NCBI GenBank assembly: GCA_036320915.1
Contig: JAXBDG010000017.1
Coordinates: 1,240,001-1,304,000 of the forward strand
Direction: 5' to 3'
Source of the DNA: Linnemannia elongata
Taxonomy: Eukaryota > Mortierellomycota > Mortierellomycetes > Mortierellales > Mortierellaceae
Length of the DNA stretch: 64,000 bases
Below, piece after piece: positions 46,599 to 58,571 of this stretch; the stretch's first letter is position 1, and every line of letters starts with the position of its first letter. The translations under genes were made by a program, and so were the position numbers. The notes beneath the pieces were generated by a model. It was not told where the DNA came from and ran no database searches. It worked only from the letters and a program-made list of their open reading frames with translations.

Positions 46599-47914
46599 GG
46601 GCTGTGCTCGATCCAAATGCGAGAAAAAAGATTGCTGTTCCTGAGCTGAGGAAGTTATAGATGAAGAAGCCGGAGAGAAAGAAAGAAAGAAACAATAAGA
46701 TAGCAATGTTGGAAGCAGGCTTCTGGTCGGACATGAGGTATGGTACATGGTCAATCGTTCTAGTAGCAGGATGAGAGTGAAAAAGAGCGGGAGAATGATG
46801 GGTGAGGATGGTCATAACGATGGAAACAAATCATTTTGGTGGTCGTTGATAAAGTGAGTTTTCGACTTTATCTTCGCTTTGCATTTTTTCTTTACATACA
46901 GATTACATAGCAGTGCAAGGGACAACTCGCAGCGGTTCAACAGAGTATTGTATCAAGGAAGGAAAAGGGTAACCAAAGTGAGCAACCAGATGATGATGTT
47001 CACACTTCTTGACGTTGATTTTTTTTCCGTTGATGATTTCGTTCGCATCCGTGTCGCTTTTTCTATCGCGTTTCTTTTGTGTCAGGAGTCTCTATCTGCC
47101 AATCCTCACCGTCGCTTGTTCCTTTATTTGTCAACCCTCTTCATTCCACCCCTACAATCTCGATCGTGTCCTTCGTTTTTTCCTATCTATTTGATCGATT
47201 ATTGTTCTTCGTACCGTATCATGTTCAAACTCCCTTTCCATCCTCCCCTCGCCATGGCATGTCTATTCTCATGTGAAAAATAAACGCAATTGTATTTTTT
47301 TTTCATGACTCGGTTCATACCAATTCCTTGCAAACAATGGAAAAATGAGAGTAATTGAGGAGGACGGAACGAACAGAAACTCCATCCTCATAGCACAAAA
47401 ACAATCCATAAGGTGGACCTTGACTAGGATTTTTCACGGAAAAAAGAAACAGACGTGCCATCCAGAGCAGTGTCTTGCTCCAGGGCGATCGTTACATGTT
47501 TGCATGCCCTTGTACCTGTAGTGAACTAAGAAAACATGCATAACAGTGACCCTCAATGGTCGATCATCCACCATCCTTATGCCCTTTTTCCCACCCTGGT
47601 TGCCTAGTGAGTCCTGTACTTGTGCTTGTGCTGTCTTTTCACCCTCTTGCCATGGCTCTCCTCCCCATTTGGGGTTCAACTGTTGTCCCTGCAAGGCACA
47701 GTGTATCATGCATGGTTGCACACAATGGTGAGCCATGTTTTTTGTTGCACTACTTGACGTCCTCATCTCTCTTTCTTCTGCATCCCTCGCTTGCTCATCT
47801 ACTTCTTTTCTTCTTCTTCTTCCTTTCCTCCATCACCCCTTTCTTCTCGACCATCATCTCATCTCCCTCATTCCAACCTCGCGACATTCACACATCAGGA
47901 CACAGAACATAGCT
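46599..47914. other. Outer flank of the repeat and promoter of monooxygenase gene 1
   Basis: 46599-46760 is weakly similar to the left flank of the inverted repeat. From about 47330 the sequence is related to the upstream regions of monooxygenase genes 2 and 3, ending in the shared C/T-rich leader (about 47740-47914). No separate gene is recognised in 46860-47280. Confidence 0.4.
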
Positions 47915-48938
47915 ATGGAGATCAACCCTGCCGTCACTTTTAAGCACGACCGTTCTATCATGTACGCGAAGCGACCCAAGGTCCTTATCGTTGGAGCTGG
48001 TCTCGGAGGTCTCACCCTTGGAATGCTTCTGCACAAAGCCAACATCCCTTTCGAGATCTACGAGCGTGCCTCTGTGGTCAAGCCCCTTGGTATGCTATCC
48101 ATTGGCCCAAGCCTTAATTCGTTCCTAGCCACTGATCAATAATCACCGATGACCTTAATCGTCTCACCCTTGCTGAAGGAGTATCGGTGGGTAGAGTCTC
48201 ACTCCTCTCTCTCTCTCCCCTCTCTCTTTCTATTCGAATCGCTTAGGATCGGCAATGTACTTCAACAGCACCACCGCCCCATTGTTCAAGCAATGTGGCA
48301 TCTACGATGAGTTCCTCTCCATCGGCAAATATCTCCCTGCAGTCAGCATGTGCACCGAGGACCGAAAAGTATACTTCAGATTGGGCTTTGAAGGACACGA
48401 AGAATTGTAAGCATAATACAGGACTTTTATTATTATTGCGTTGACAAGGTGCCTGTTACTAAAAAAAATGTTCGTCATAGAATAAAAGAACTAATGCCAC
48501 TTTGGATTCACATGTTAGGTTTGGTGCCAAAGGGTACATTGTCAGTCGTTCTCAGTTGCATGATCTCCTCCTGCGCCAGATCCCCAGCGAACGTGTCCAC
48601 ATGAACAAAAAGGTCTTGACAACAGAGCAAGGCGGCAACGGGGTCCTTCTTCGATTTAGCGATGGAACCGAGGCTGAGGGAGACATTCTCGTCGGAGCTG
48701 ATGGCGCTTACAGTGTTGTCCGCCAGAACCTCTACGAAGCGTTGAAGAAGGAAAACAAGCTGCCAGCGACCGACTCTCTTCCCCTCCCTTTCAGAACTGT
48801 TTGCATTGTTGGCCAGACTCGTCCCCTTACCCCCGAGCAGTTCCCAGATCTTGGAAACGAAGAGTCTGTGTCCTCTCGGGTCATGGGCACAAACAAGATG
48901 TACATTGTAAGTTTGTGGGAACGTGCGAACATAACCAT

Positions 48939-48971
<33 letters not shown>

Positions 48972-50092
48972 GCCAAATGCTAACCCTTTTATAATTACAT
49001 CCTTATTTTTAGTGGGATACATTCACCACCGCCCAAAACACTGTGTGTTGGGATGCTGTGTTGTACCTCGATGAAGAAACAAGCAAGGACAACGATGCAT
49101 TCCGTAATTCAGAATGGGGACCTGAGGCTGCGGCAGCGATGTGTGAGCAGGTCAAGGACTTCCCTATTGTCAGTGGAGGTGACAAGAAGCTTACTCTTGG
49201 AGACATGATCGAGTGGTCTGACAAGGATCTTATCTCCAAGGTCATGTTGGAGGAGAAGGTCTTCAAGACTTGGTACGGCTGTCGGACAGTACTCATCGGC
49301 GATGGTATGGAGATATGTTTTTTTGCAATGCAAGCGAGCCGCATTGAACAGTTCTTTACAGGCGACTTCATTGACAAATATCATATTTCGTTTTTTTTTT
49401 GTTTACTTAGCATGCCATAAGGTACCAGAATATATATTTGACCCGGAAGGAGACGAGGACCACACACTTGAATAAGTGATCAACATATTTACCAAAGGGT
49501 CTGCTACTACTTTTTTAGATGAATCCCTCAGGTGGCGCTGGCGCATCGAATGCTATGCATGATGCCATCGCATTAGCAAACCGTATCAATGGTCTCCCGT
49601 TCCACCCCGCTGCCGATGAGATCGAGGCTGCTTTCATAGAGTATCAAAGCGAGCGAATTGGATGGGTCAATGCTGCTTTTGAGAACAGCAAGTTGATGCG
49701 CAACATGGTCGGACAGGTAACCATCGGAATGCTCTTTTCGCACATTTTATTTTATTTTATTGTTGTTGCTTTTGACTATGTTCTCACGCCAATGCTGAGG
49801 GTCATCCTCTGGCTCCTTTTATTATTATTTTTTTTTTCGCCGTGTGTAAAAACGATAGTCCATGCCTTCAAAAATCACGCGGGCCATCATCAAACGACTC
49901 CCTACATGGGTCATGCGGAAAATGGAGAGTCAGCAATACTGCCATCGCCCTCAGGTCGCGTTCTTGCCTCTAGCAGAGGACATGGGTACATTTCGACCGG
50001 GACCTCAGCCCAGCTTGGCTGTCAAATCGGCTCAAGAAAAGACGGCTAACTATTACGTCAAGGAAACAAAGTTGTCGACCGCTGCAGTTTAA
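47915..50092 (+). CDS. FAD-dependent monooxygenase, tandem copy 1
   Basis: Seven exons (47915-48089, 48247-48406, 48519-48906, 49013-49304, 49411-49421, 49519-49716, 49859-50092) give 485 residues of the FAD_binding_3 (class A flavin hydroxylase) type. Visible motifs: VLIVGAGLGGLTLGMLLH (GxGxxG 27-32, with E50 as ribose-binding acid), R122 of the second motif, GDILVGADGAYS (DG motif about 171-174), and VLIGDACHKMNPSGGAGASN (GD motif 337-338). Such enzymes hydroxylate or epoxidise small organic substrates with NAD(P)H and O2; the substrate is unknown. Exon 5 is an 11-nt microexon coding ACHK. Intron 3 holds a 30-nt T-run (48940-48969). Upstream of the ATG the frame stays open for about 60 more codons from 47735 (hydrophobic); I treat this as leader. 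Confidence 0.88.
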
Positions 50093-50242
50093 AGTGAACG
50101 AATCGCTGCCTCAACGCATTGGATCAGTGCTTCCATACCGACTCTGAATGGCTACTTATTCTGATGAGAACATCAAAATAAGAAAGTTGATTTGTACATG
50201 TAATTTCTTATGGAGAGTAGAGTACTCTTTTTTGTTATTGTT

Positions 50243-50323
<81 letters not shown>

Positions 50324-51056
50324 GCTGTTATAAAAGCTGAATTACATCTGCAAGGAGGGCAAGGAGGTTAAGGTTATAAGAAAGGGATCCAACCCTAACA
50401 ACAGCCAACACCAACAGCCTAAGTTAAGCAGTTGAGCAAAAAATAAAAAAGTGTAATCCATGTATGGGAGGATAATTTAGGTGCGAACAATCAGGGCTGT
50501 TGGGCGAAAAGACATTGAGAGCAATAAACACAACCCGACGCCTACGTCAAAGCAGACGATGACCAGGGAAATTTACAGCTGCTGGTGCCCTATTCAGAGA
50601 CTAACACACCAATAGTGCCATTCGGGAGGCATATTGGCTCGAGCGAGAAACTTTCCATGCTTGCTTCCTTTTTGCTTCTAAAGAATTAAGGACCCATGTT
50701 AATGCATTCCCAATTCTCGATCCTCCACCGCCTCTATCCCTGTACCCTCTTTCCTCTCTTCTACTGCTGATGGTTCCTGTTATTCACACGGCTCTCCCCT
50801 CGTTGTGTACTCCCTTTTTCCTACAAAACATAACGTATTATGGTTGCACAGCAGGTAGCCAATGGTGAGCCATGGTTGTTTTTTTCTAGAGCCACTGGAC
50901 ACCCTCATCTCTTTATTCTTTGCATCCCTCGCTTACTCATCTACTTCTTTTCTGTTTCTTTCTCCCATCCTCCATCACCCCTTTCTTCTCGGCCCTCATC
51001 TCATCTCCCTCATTCCAACCTCGCGACATTCACTCATCAGAACACAGAACACAACC
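50093..51056. other. Spacer between monooxygenase copies 1 and 2
   Basis: The first part resembles the 3' flank of copy 2. Then comes the TTG array (50243-50323), and from about 50330 duplicated upstream sequence shared with the region before copy 3 (55440-56369), including AGGCATATTGGCTCGAGCGA. It ends in the common C/T-rich leader. Confidence 0.6.
50243..50323. repeat. (TTG)n microsatellite
   Basis: About 27 uninterrupted TTG units, preceded by two TTATTG variants. The matching place before copy 3 (about 55450) has only two to three units, so the expansion is local and recent. Confidence 0.95.
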
Positions 51057-52889
51057 ATGGAGATCAACCCTGCCGTCACTTTTAAGCACGACCGTTCTAT
51101 CATGTACGCGAAGCGACCCAAGGTCCTTATCGTTGGAGCTGGTCTCGGAGGTCTCACCCTTGGAATGCTTCTGCACAAGGCCAACATCCCTTTCGAGATC
51201 TACGAGCGTGCCTCTGTGGTCAAGCCCCTTGGTATGATGTCCATTGCTCAACCCCTGATCCGTTCCTGTCCTCTCGATCATCACTGATGACTTTAATTGT
51301 TGGCTTTGTGCAGAGGTGCATCAGTACGTAGAGGCTCACTCTTCTCTCTCTCTCTCTCCTCTCTCTTTCTATACGAATCGCTTAGGATCGGCAATGTACT
51401 TCAATAGCTCCACCGCTCCTTTGTTCAGGCAATGCGGCATCTACGATGAGTTCCTCTCCATCGGCAAATATCTCCCTGCAGTCAGCATGTGCACCGAGGA
51501 CCGAAAAGTATACTTCAGATTGGGCTTTGAAGGACACGAAGAATTGTAAGCATAATACAGGACTTTTATTATTATTGCGTTGACAAGGTGCCTGTTACTA
51601 AAAAAAATGTTCGTCATAGAATAAAAGAACTAATGCCACTTTGGATTCACATGTTAGGTTTGGTGCCAAAGGGTACATTGTCAGTCGTTCTCAGTTGCAT
51701 GATCTCCTCCTGCGCCAGATCCCCAGCGAACGTGTCCACATGAACAAAAAGGTCTTGACAACAGAGCAAGGCGGCAACGGGGTCCTTCTTCGATTTAGCG
51801 ATGGAACCGAAGCTGAGGGAGACATCCTCGTCGGAGCTGATGGCGCCTACAGTGCTGTCCGCCAGAACCTTTATGCAAAACTGAAGAAAGAAAACAAGTT
51901 GCCAGCGACCGACGCTCTTCCCCTTCCATTCATCACTGTTTGCATTGTCGGTCAGACTCGCCCCCTTACCCCCGAACAGTTCCCGGATCTTGGAAGAGAG
52001 CAGGCTGTATTCTCTCGAGTCATGAGCGCGGACAAGATGTATACTGTAAGTTGGTGTTAACGTGCGAATGCACTGTACAAAATATTTATTTTGAATGGTC
52101 TGGAGTTCCAAATGCTAATCCTCTCATAGCTACATCCTTTTACTTAGTGGGATACATTCACCACCGCTCAAAATACCGTGTGCTGGGGTAGTGTGCTCTA
52201 CCTAGACGAGGAAACAAGCAAGGACAACGATGCATTCCGTAATTCAGAGTGGGGACCTGAGGCTGCGGCGGCGATGTGCGAGCAGGTCAAGGACTTCCCT
52301 ATTGTCAGTGGAGGTGACAAGAAGCTTACTCTTGGAGACATGATCGAGTGGTCTGACAAGGATCTTATCTCCAAGGTCATGTTAGAGGAGAAGGTCTTCA
52401 AGACTTGGTATGGCTGCCGGACAGTACTCGTCGGCGATGGTACGTTGACATGACTTTTAGCGTAACACTCGCGATATATTGAGCAACGGTTGCATTCCTG
52501 CAATGTCACTGACTATCAACATTGCTCCAACTATTTTGACTTTCCCTTATGTAGCGTGTCACAAGGTACAGGAGTATATTACTCACCAGGAAGGAGATAA
52601 GGATCCAATACACAGTGGTAACCCACATAATCACCCATTCCTTTTTTTTTTTTAATTCTTTCTAGATGAGTCCTTACGGCGGTGCTGGCGCATCGAATGC
52701 TATGCACGATGCCATAGTATTGGCAAACCACATCAACGGCCTCCCATTTCATCCCATCTCTGACGAGATCGAGGCTGCTTTTAAAGCGTACCAGAACGAG
52801 CGAGTTGAATGGGTCAATGCTGCCTTTGAGACCAGCAAGATGATGCGTAACATTGCCGGACAGGTAACTATCAGAATGCACTTCTTGCT

Positions 52890-52930
<41 letters not shown>

Positions 52931-53258
52931 CTGGTTGTCACTGCTTTGATGTCGTTTTAATGCTAATACTGATGGGCCTTCTATCGCTCCTTTATTTTCT
53001 TTCTACGTGGTTAACTAGTCGCTGTCGTCAAAGATCACGCGGGCCGTCATCAAACGAATTCCGGCCTGGTTCATGAGGAAAATGGGAATTCAGCAGTGTC
53101 TCCATCGCCCTCAGGCTGCATTCTTGCCTCTTGCAGAGGACAAAGGCGCAGTCCAGCCGGCACCTCAGCCCAGCTTGACTGTAAAAGCTCCTCAAGAAAA
53201 GACGAAGACGGCTCAGTCTAATGACAAGGAAACAGCGCCATTGGCGAGTGTAGTTTGA
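51057..53258 (+). CDS. FAD-dependent monooxygenase, tandem copy 2
   Basis: Seven exons (51057-51231, 51386-51545, 51658-52045, 52148-52439, 52555-52565, 52666-52863, 53019-53258) give 487 residues. The first six exons have exactly the same lengths as in copies 1 and 3, and the FAD, DG and GD motifs are intact (GAGLGG, GADGAYSAV, GDACHKMSPYGGAGASN). The part from exon 2 into early exon 3, including intron 2, looks identical or nearly so to copy 1, whereas introns 3-5 are close to copy 3, a mosaic pattern. Intron 6 contains a 39-nt T-run (52892-52930). Substrate unknown. The upstream frame is also open from 50862 with a hydrophobic leader-like sequence. Confidence 0.88.
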
Positions 53259-56200
53259 AGTGAGCGGGTGGTTGCTTCAAAGCATTGACTTGGTGCTTTC
53301 ATACCCACTTTGAATGGAGACGGTGATTTTACGATAACATCATAGCATGTTATTTGCTCTTCCTTATTTTTCTTTCTTTGGCTTGTGGAGCAATGGTGAC
53401 AAACGAGAATAAAGAAGGAGAAAGAGGTCATTTTGCTTTGTTTCTATTTCAATAGGTCGCGTCTGATTTGCGAGCACCAAAAAAAAAAAAAAACGTATTT
53501 GAAAGTCATTTCATATCAAAAGCTGCTTTGAACAGACTTGTCTTGCCTTCCCTTCCTTCTGTCTTTGCTTTTTTTTTCTAAACGATGCGAGATCAAGGCG
53601 GAAGTCGCGGGAAATCAACCATACTTGCCACGCTTTTACTTCCTCTCCATGCATACGTTTCCTTCAATTCTAGCTTTCCTTGGGTCGTCGCATCATATTA
53701 CACTCACAGTTGATTCTACTGACTACATTTTTTTTGCCTTCAGTCAACCCTGCACGACTCCGTCTTTGATGGAAATTCTGCGCGCAAAGGAAAAGATCGT
53801 TGTAATTGGATGTGTTGCTTTGGCTTCAGATAACATCCTTGCAAGGAAGGGAAAAGATAATAGAGGCAACCAACGATTTGATGACGATGTCCGCATTTTT
53901 TTGCCATTGATATTTTTCTGTCCCAATGCTCGTTTCATTCTTTGTCATTGTTCAATTTGCGTTCCTTTCGCATCAGTTAGGTTCTGTATACCAGTACATC
54001 TATCCTTATTACTGTTTTTGCTCATTTTTGTCACCATCTCTCCTTGTTGTCCCTCTCGTTCTACAGTACAAGCATCAATCGTCATGAACAAAATCCTCTT
54101 TTTTTTTTGAACCGTTGCGACCATCAAAGAAGCACCGCATGTTGAAAAGTATTTTTTCTTTGTCTTACCAGTTGAACTCTTTCATCCTTATTATACACCT
54201 AGCAAAAGGACCCGCGAGGCAGTTAGTGGTTCATCCAACATTCTCCCTCCCTTTCATGTCATATGTTCTTTTGCATCCCTTTCTAGACCTATTTGCCTTG
54301 CTGGGACCGGTTCACTGCCCGTTCATCCTTCTCTTTTGTTTTATCACGGTCGTTTTCAACTAAACTGTCCGTTCGAGCAGCAAGAAGTGTCAACGAAGTA
54401 TGGTTGTTTGATACAGTTTCTTTCTTCTTCCTACGGTGACCATTTATTATTATTGACGAGTCAGTTCAGAGCCAGACCTAGACTTGCTGAGGGTGCGGTT
54501 CTTGCCACTGTCGGCGCTGAGCTGAAGGATGTTTAGTTGATACTGTTGTGGTCTGCTTGACTGAATCAACTGTTCACCCAGTGTTATTGTGTTAGGAGAA
54601 GCATGTTAGCGATGTCTTCTTGCATAGTTGAGAAGAGTGGTTGCAGGTAACAGGGTGGTTGGCGACCAAGAGCGAGTAAGAAGAAGAAAGGAAGTCTATG
54701 AATATCGGTGCTGAACTGACGGTTGTCTTGAATGTTCACATCAAAAGGATCATCGCAGTCTCCCCTTATCTCAAGCAAACGCGTCGTATCTTGATTATAA
54801 GTCGCGTAGCATCGTATTTAGGCAAGTGCTACGCGTTTCTAACGAACAACAGGGAAATCAACGCATACCACACACATACTCAAATTCCCAAGTACCAACA
54901 ACCATTGGAACATGAAATACAATAAGTACGCCAAAGAAACAAAAACAGAAAACGAAGAGTAAAGTATGATGAGAAAAAGAAAAGTTTGTCAATGCTCGAC
55001 GGAAGAGCCACTCGACTCATTCTTTTTCGTTTGTTGGTCCCGCTCGAATGAACTTATGGCCGTATGTATCATGCGCACTTCACGATCTAGGTAGTACAGG
55101 TAATCATTGTCACGTTCGTCGTTAATATCGTCCTTCGTAATTCCTGCGCCCTCGCCTTCGTCTTCGGACTCTCTCAGGAAAATCAGCGCCCAACCTCGAT
55201 GCCATATCTTCCTGGCGGCCCTTTTCCGCCTTGATCATCGTCCGATGTATCGATGATGGACGCAAGAGGGATCGCATGTGCAGGATGCTGGTGTAGACTG
55301 AGGGGTAACTTTCGAACCATTCGAATGTGAAAAATATTGGAGAGGTGGTAGTGATATTGCTTAGAAAGGTCGTGGTGCTGACTATCAGTAATAGATGATA
55401 ACATATTGCGTATGGTGCCTGTTATTGTGTGACTTTAATAAAGTACGTCTTTTTGTTGTTGCTAATGTTGAATTGCATGTGCAAGGAGTGCGTGGAGGTT
55501 GAGGTTGCAAGAAAAGAGATGCCACATCGACAACAGTCAATACCAACAACAATAGGCCAAATGAAGCAATGATATAAAAAAGAAACAAAAAGTGGGAATC
55601 ATATGTGGCATAAAAGGCCAACTTATTTGTAGTGGATTGTTCATGTCAGCACTACTTTAAATCTTCCAGCTTTGCCATTGCCTTACCATGTGTCACTTCC
55701 TTTCGCAAATAAACAAAGTCGATTTTTTTTTTCTGTTTCCGCTAAAGGAAGGAAAAATTGTGTGTCAACAACCATTTGGACGATGGAAAAATGAGAGCGA
55801 TGGAGTTGGGTGGAACACCCAGCCACCTCTGAGAGCACAATCACAAACCGACGCCTACTTCCAAGGGGTTCATGGCCAGCGAGATTTGAGGCTACTGGTA
55901 CCCTATTTAGAGGCTGACAGAGCAATAGTGTAATTCGAGAGGCATATTGGCTCGAGCGAGCAACTTTCCATGCTTGCTTCCCTCTTGCTTTTTTGATAGA
56001 TGAAGGACGCGTGATAATGTACTCTAAAATCTCGATCCTCCACCATCCCTTCCTAAGCCCTCTTTCAACTCTTCTTCTGTCCGGCGATTCCCGCATTTTA
56101 CAACCCCTCCTCCCCCCTATGTGTTCACTTGTTCCTGCAAGGCACAAAGTATCATGGTTGCACAACAACAGTCAATGGTGAGCCGTGTTTTGCTTTCCTT

Positions 56201-56369
56201 ATCGTAACAGGACGCCCTCATCTCTTTTTCTTCTGCATCCCTCGCTTGCTCATCTGCTTCTTTTCTACTTCCTCCTCCTCTCCTCCATCACCCCTTCCTT
56301 CTCGACCATCATCTCATCTCCCTCATTCCAACCTCGCGACATTCACACATCAGGACACAGAACATAGCT
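53259..56369. other. 3.1-kb spacer between copies 2 and 3
   Basis: 53259-53420 is copy 2's 3' flank (similar to copy 1's). 53450-55440 is not shared with the other spacers; it has short frames such as a possible C-terminal piece ending ARPRLAEGAVLATVGAELKD at 54536 and the minus-strand fragment listed separately. 55440-56369 is duplicated upstream sequence and leader of copy 3. Confidence 0.45.
54989..55232 (-). pseudogene. Unidentified coding-like fragment
   Basis: On the minus strand an open stretch without its own start reads RKRAARKIWHRGWALIF, then an acidic ESEDEGEGAGITKDDIND, then YLYYLDREVRMIHTAISSF and ends in a TGA at 54989-54991. The composition and helix-like pattern look like a real protein C-terminus. 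The frame just upstream (55183-55404) is open in a different phase, suggesting a frameshift or missing intron. I do not recognise the family. Confidence 0.3.
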
Positions 56370-56652
56370 ATGGAGATCAACCCTGCCGTCACCTTCAAGC
56401 ACGACCGTTCTATTATGTACGCGAAGCGACCCAAGGTTCTCATTGTTGGAGCTGGTCTCGGAGGTCTGACCCTGGGAATCCTTCTGCACAAAGCCAACAT
56501 CCCTTTCGAGATCTACGAGCGTGCCGCTACGGTCAAGCCCCTTGGTATGATGTCCATTGCTCAACCCCTGATCCGTTCCTGACCACTAATTAATCATCAC
56601 TATGACTTTAATTGTTTGGCTTTTTACGGGTGTGACAGTACGTAGAGGCTCA

Positions 56653-56703
<51 letters not shown>

Positions 56704-58571
56704 TTCTATACGAATCGCTTAGGATCGGCAATGTACTTCAACTGTACCACCGCCCCATTGTTCAAGCAATGTGGCATATACGATGAATTCCTCTCTATCG
56801 GCAAATTCATCTCTAAAATCGACATGTGCACCGAGGATCGAAAAGTCGCCTTTGAATTGGGTTTTGCTGGACAAGAGGAAGAGTAAGCATAACACAAACT
56901 ACGTCTCATTTTTTTATGGGCAGAGGGTGCATTGTCTTCAAAAACACCTTGCACAGAATGAGAGGACTAACGGATCGTCGTGTCTGCTTGTTAGCTTTGG
57001 CGCCAGCGGATACATTGTCGCCCGTCCCCAACTGTATGATCTCCTCCTGCGCCAGATCCCCAGCGAACGTGTCCACATGAACAAAAAGGTCTTGACCATG
57101 GAACAAGGCGGTAACGGGGTCCTCCTTCGATTCAGCGATGGAACCGAGGCTGAGGGAGACATTCTCGTCGGAGCTGATGGCGCTTACAGTGCTGTCCGCC
57201 AGAACCTCTATGCAAAACTGAAGAAGGAAAACAAGCTGCCAGCGACCGACTCTCTTCCCCTCCCTTTCAGCACTGTTTGCATTGTCGGTCAGACTCGCCC
57301 CCTAACCCCCGAACAGTTCCCGGATCTTGGAAGAGAGCAGGCTGTGTTCTCTCGGGTCATGGGCGCGGACAAGATGTATTCTGTACGTTTGTGTGAATAT
57401 GGGAATATCAGCACACGAATTATTTATTTTGAGCGATTTGGAGCTTCAAATGCTAATCCTCTCATAACTACATCCTTTTACTTAGTGGGATACATTCACC
57501 ACCGCCCAAAACACTGTGTGTTGGGATGCTGTGTTGTACCTCGACGAGGAAACAAGCAAGGACAACGATGCATTCCGTAATTCAGAGTGGGGACCTGAGG
57601 CTGCGGCGGCGATGTGCGAGCAGGTCAAGGACTTCCCTATTGTCAGTGGAGGTGACAAGAAGCTTACTCTTGGAGACATGATCGAGTGGTCTGACAAAGA
57701 TCTTATTTCCAAGGTCATGTTAGAGGAGAAGGTCTTCAAGACTTGGTACGGCTGTCGGACAGTACTCATTGGTGATGGTAAGGTGACATGACTCTTAGCG
57801 TAACACTCGTGATATATTGAGCAATGGCTGCATTCCTGCAATGTCACTGACTATCAACATTGTTCCAACTATTTTGATTTACCCTTTGTAGCGTGTCACA
57901 AGGTACAGGAATATATTTTTGATCAGGAAGGACAGGAGGATTTACACACACAAAGGTTGCCTACGTACTCACCTAATCCTTCTGCATTTTTTTTCCACCT
58001 CATTTCTAGATGAGTCCATCCGGCGGTGCTGGCGCATCGAATGCTATGCACGATGCCATCGCATTAGCAAACCGCATCAACGGCCTCCCATTCCATCCCA
58101 TCGCTGACGAGATCGAGGCTGCATTTAAGGAGTACCAGAACGAGCGAGTTGAATGGGTCAATGCTGCCTTTGAGAACAGCAAATTACTGCGCAACTTGGT
58201 CGGACAGGTAACTATCACAATGCACCCTTTGTTCCTTTTTATTTTTTGACTGTCACTGCTTTGAAGTCGTTTTCATGCCAATGCTGATGATCCTCCTCTC
58301 GCTCATTTAATTTTCTTTCTACGCGGTTAAAAAGTCGATGTCGTCAAAGTTCACGCGTGCCATCATCAAGCGAATCCCGGCCTGGTTCATGAGGAGAATG
58401 GGAATTCAGCAGTGTCGCCATCGCCCTCAGGTTGCATTCTTGCCTCTCGTAGAGGACAAGGGTACATTCCGACCGGGACCTCAACCCAGCTTAGCTGTCA
58501 AGGCGCCTCAAGAAAAGACGACAGCGGACTATATTGTCCACGAAACGGAGAGATCAACTATTGCTGTGTAA
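56370..58571 (+). CDS. FAD-dependent monooxygenase, tandem copy 3
   Basis: Seven exons (56370-56544, 56723-56882, 56995-57382, 57486-57777, 57892-57902, 58010-58207, 58335-58571) give 486 residues with intact GAGLGG, GADGAYSAV and GDACHKMSPSGGAGASN motifs. It is the most diverged copy in exon 2, intron 2 and early exon 3 (for example SKIDMCTEDRKVAFELGFAG). In exon 4 it matches copy 1, and in introns 3-5 copy 2. The last intron ends in AAAAAG, and its 3' part is nearly the same as the intron piece read as coding in the remnant at 13208. Intron 1 contains a long CT-run (about 56657-56704). Confidence 0.88.

Noticed and set aside
55045..55075. ATGGCCGTATG, resembling part of 5S rRNA
   Set aside because: Only a short word matches; it lies within a coding-like fragment and the rest of 5S is absent.
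57892..57956. Longer form of the monooxygenase microexon reading VQEYIFDQEG
   Set aside because: The extension does not keep the frame to the next exon in copy 3 and hits a stop in copy 1, and the shorter exon gives the exact GDACHKMSPSGG family motif.
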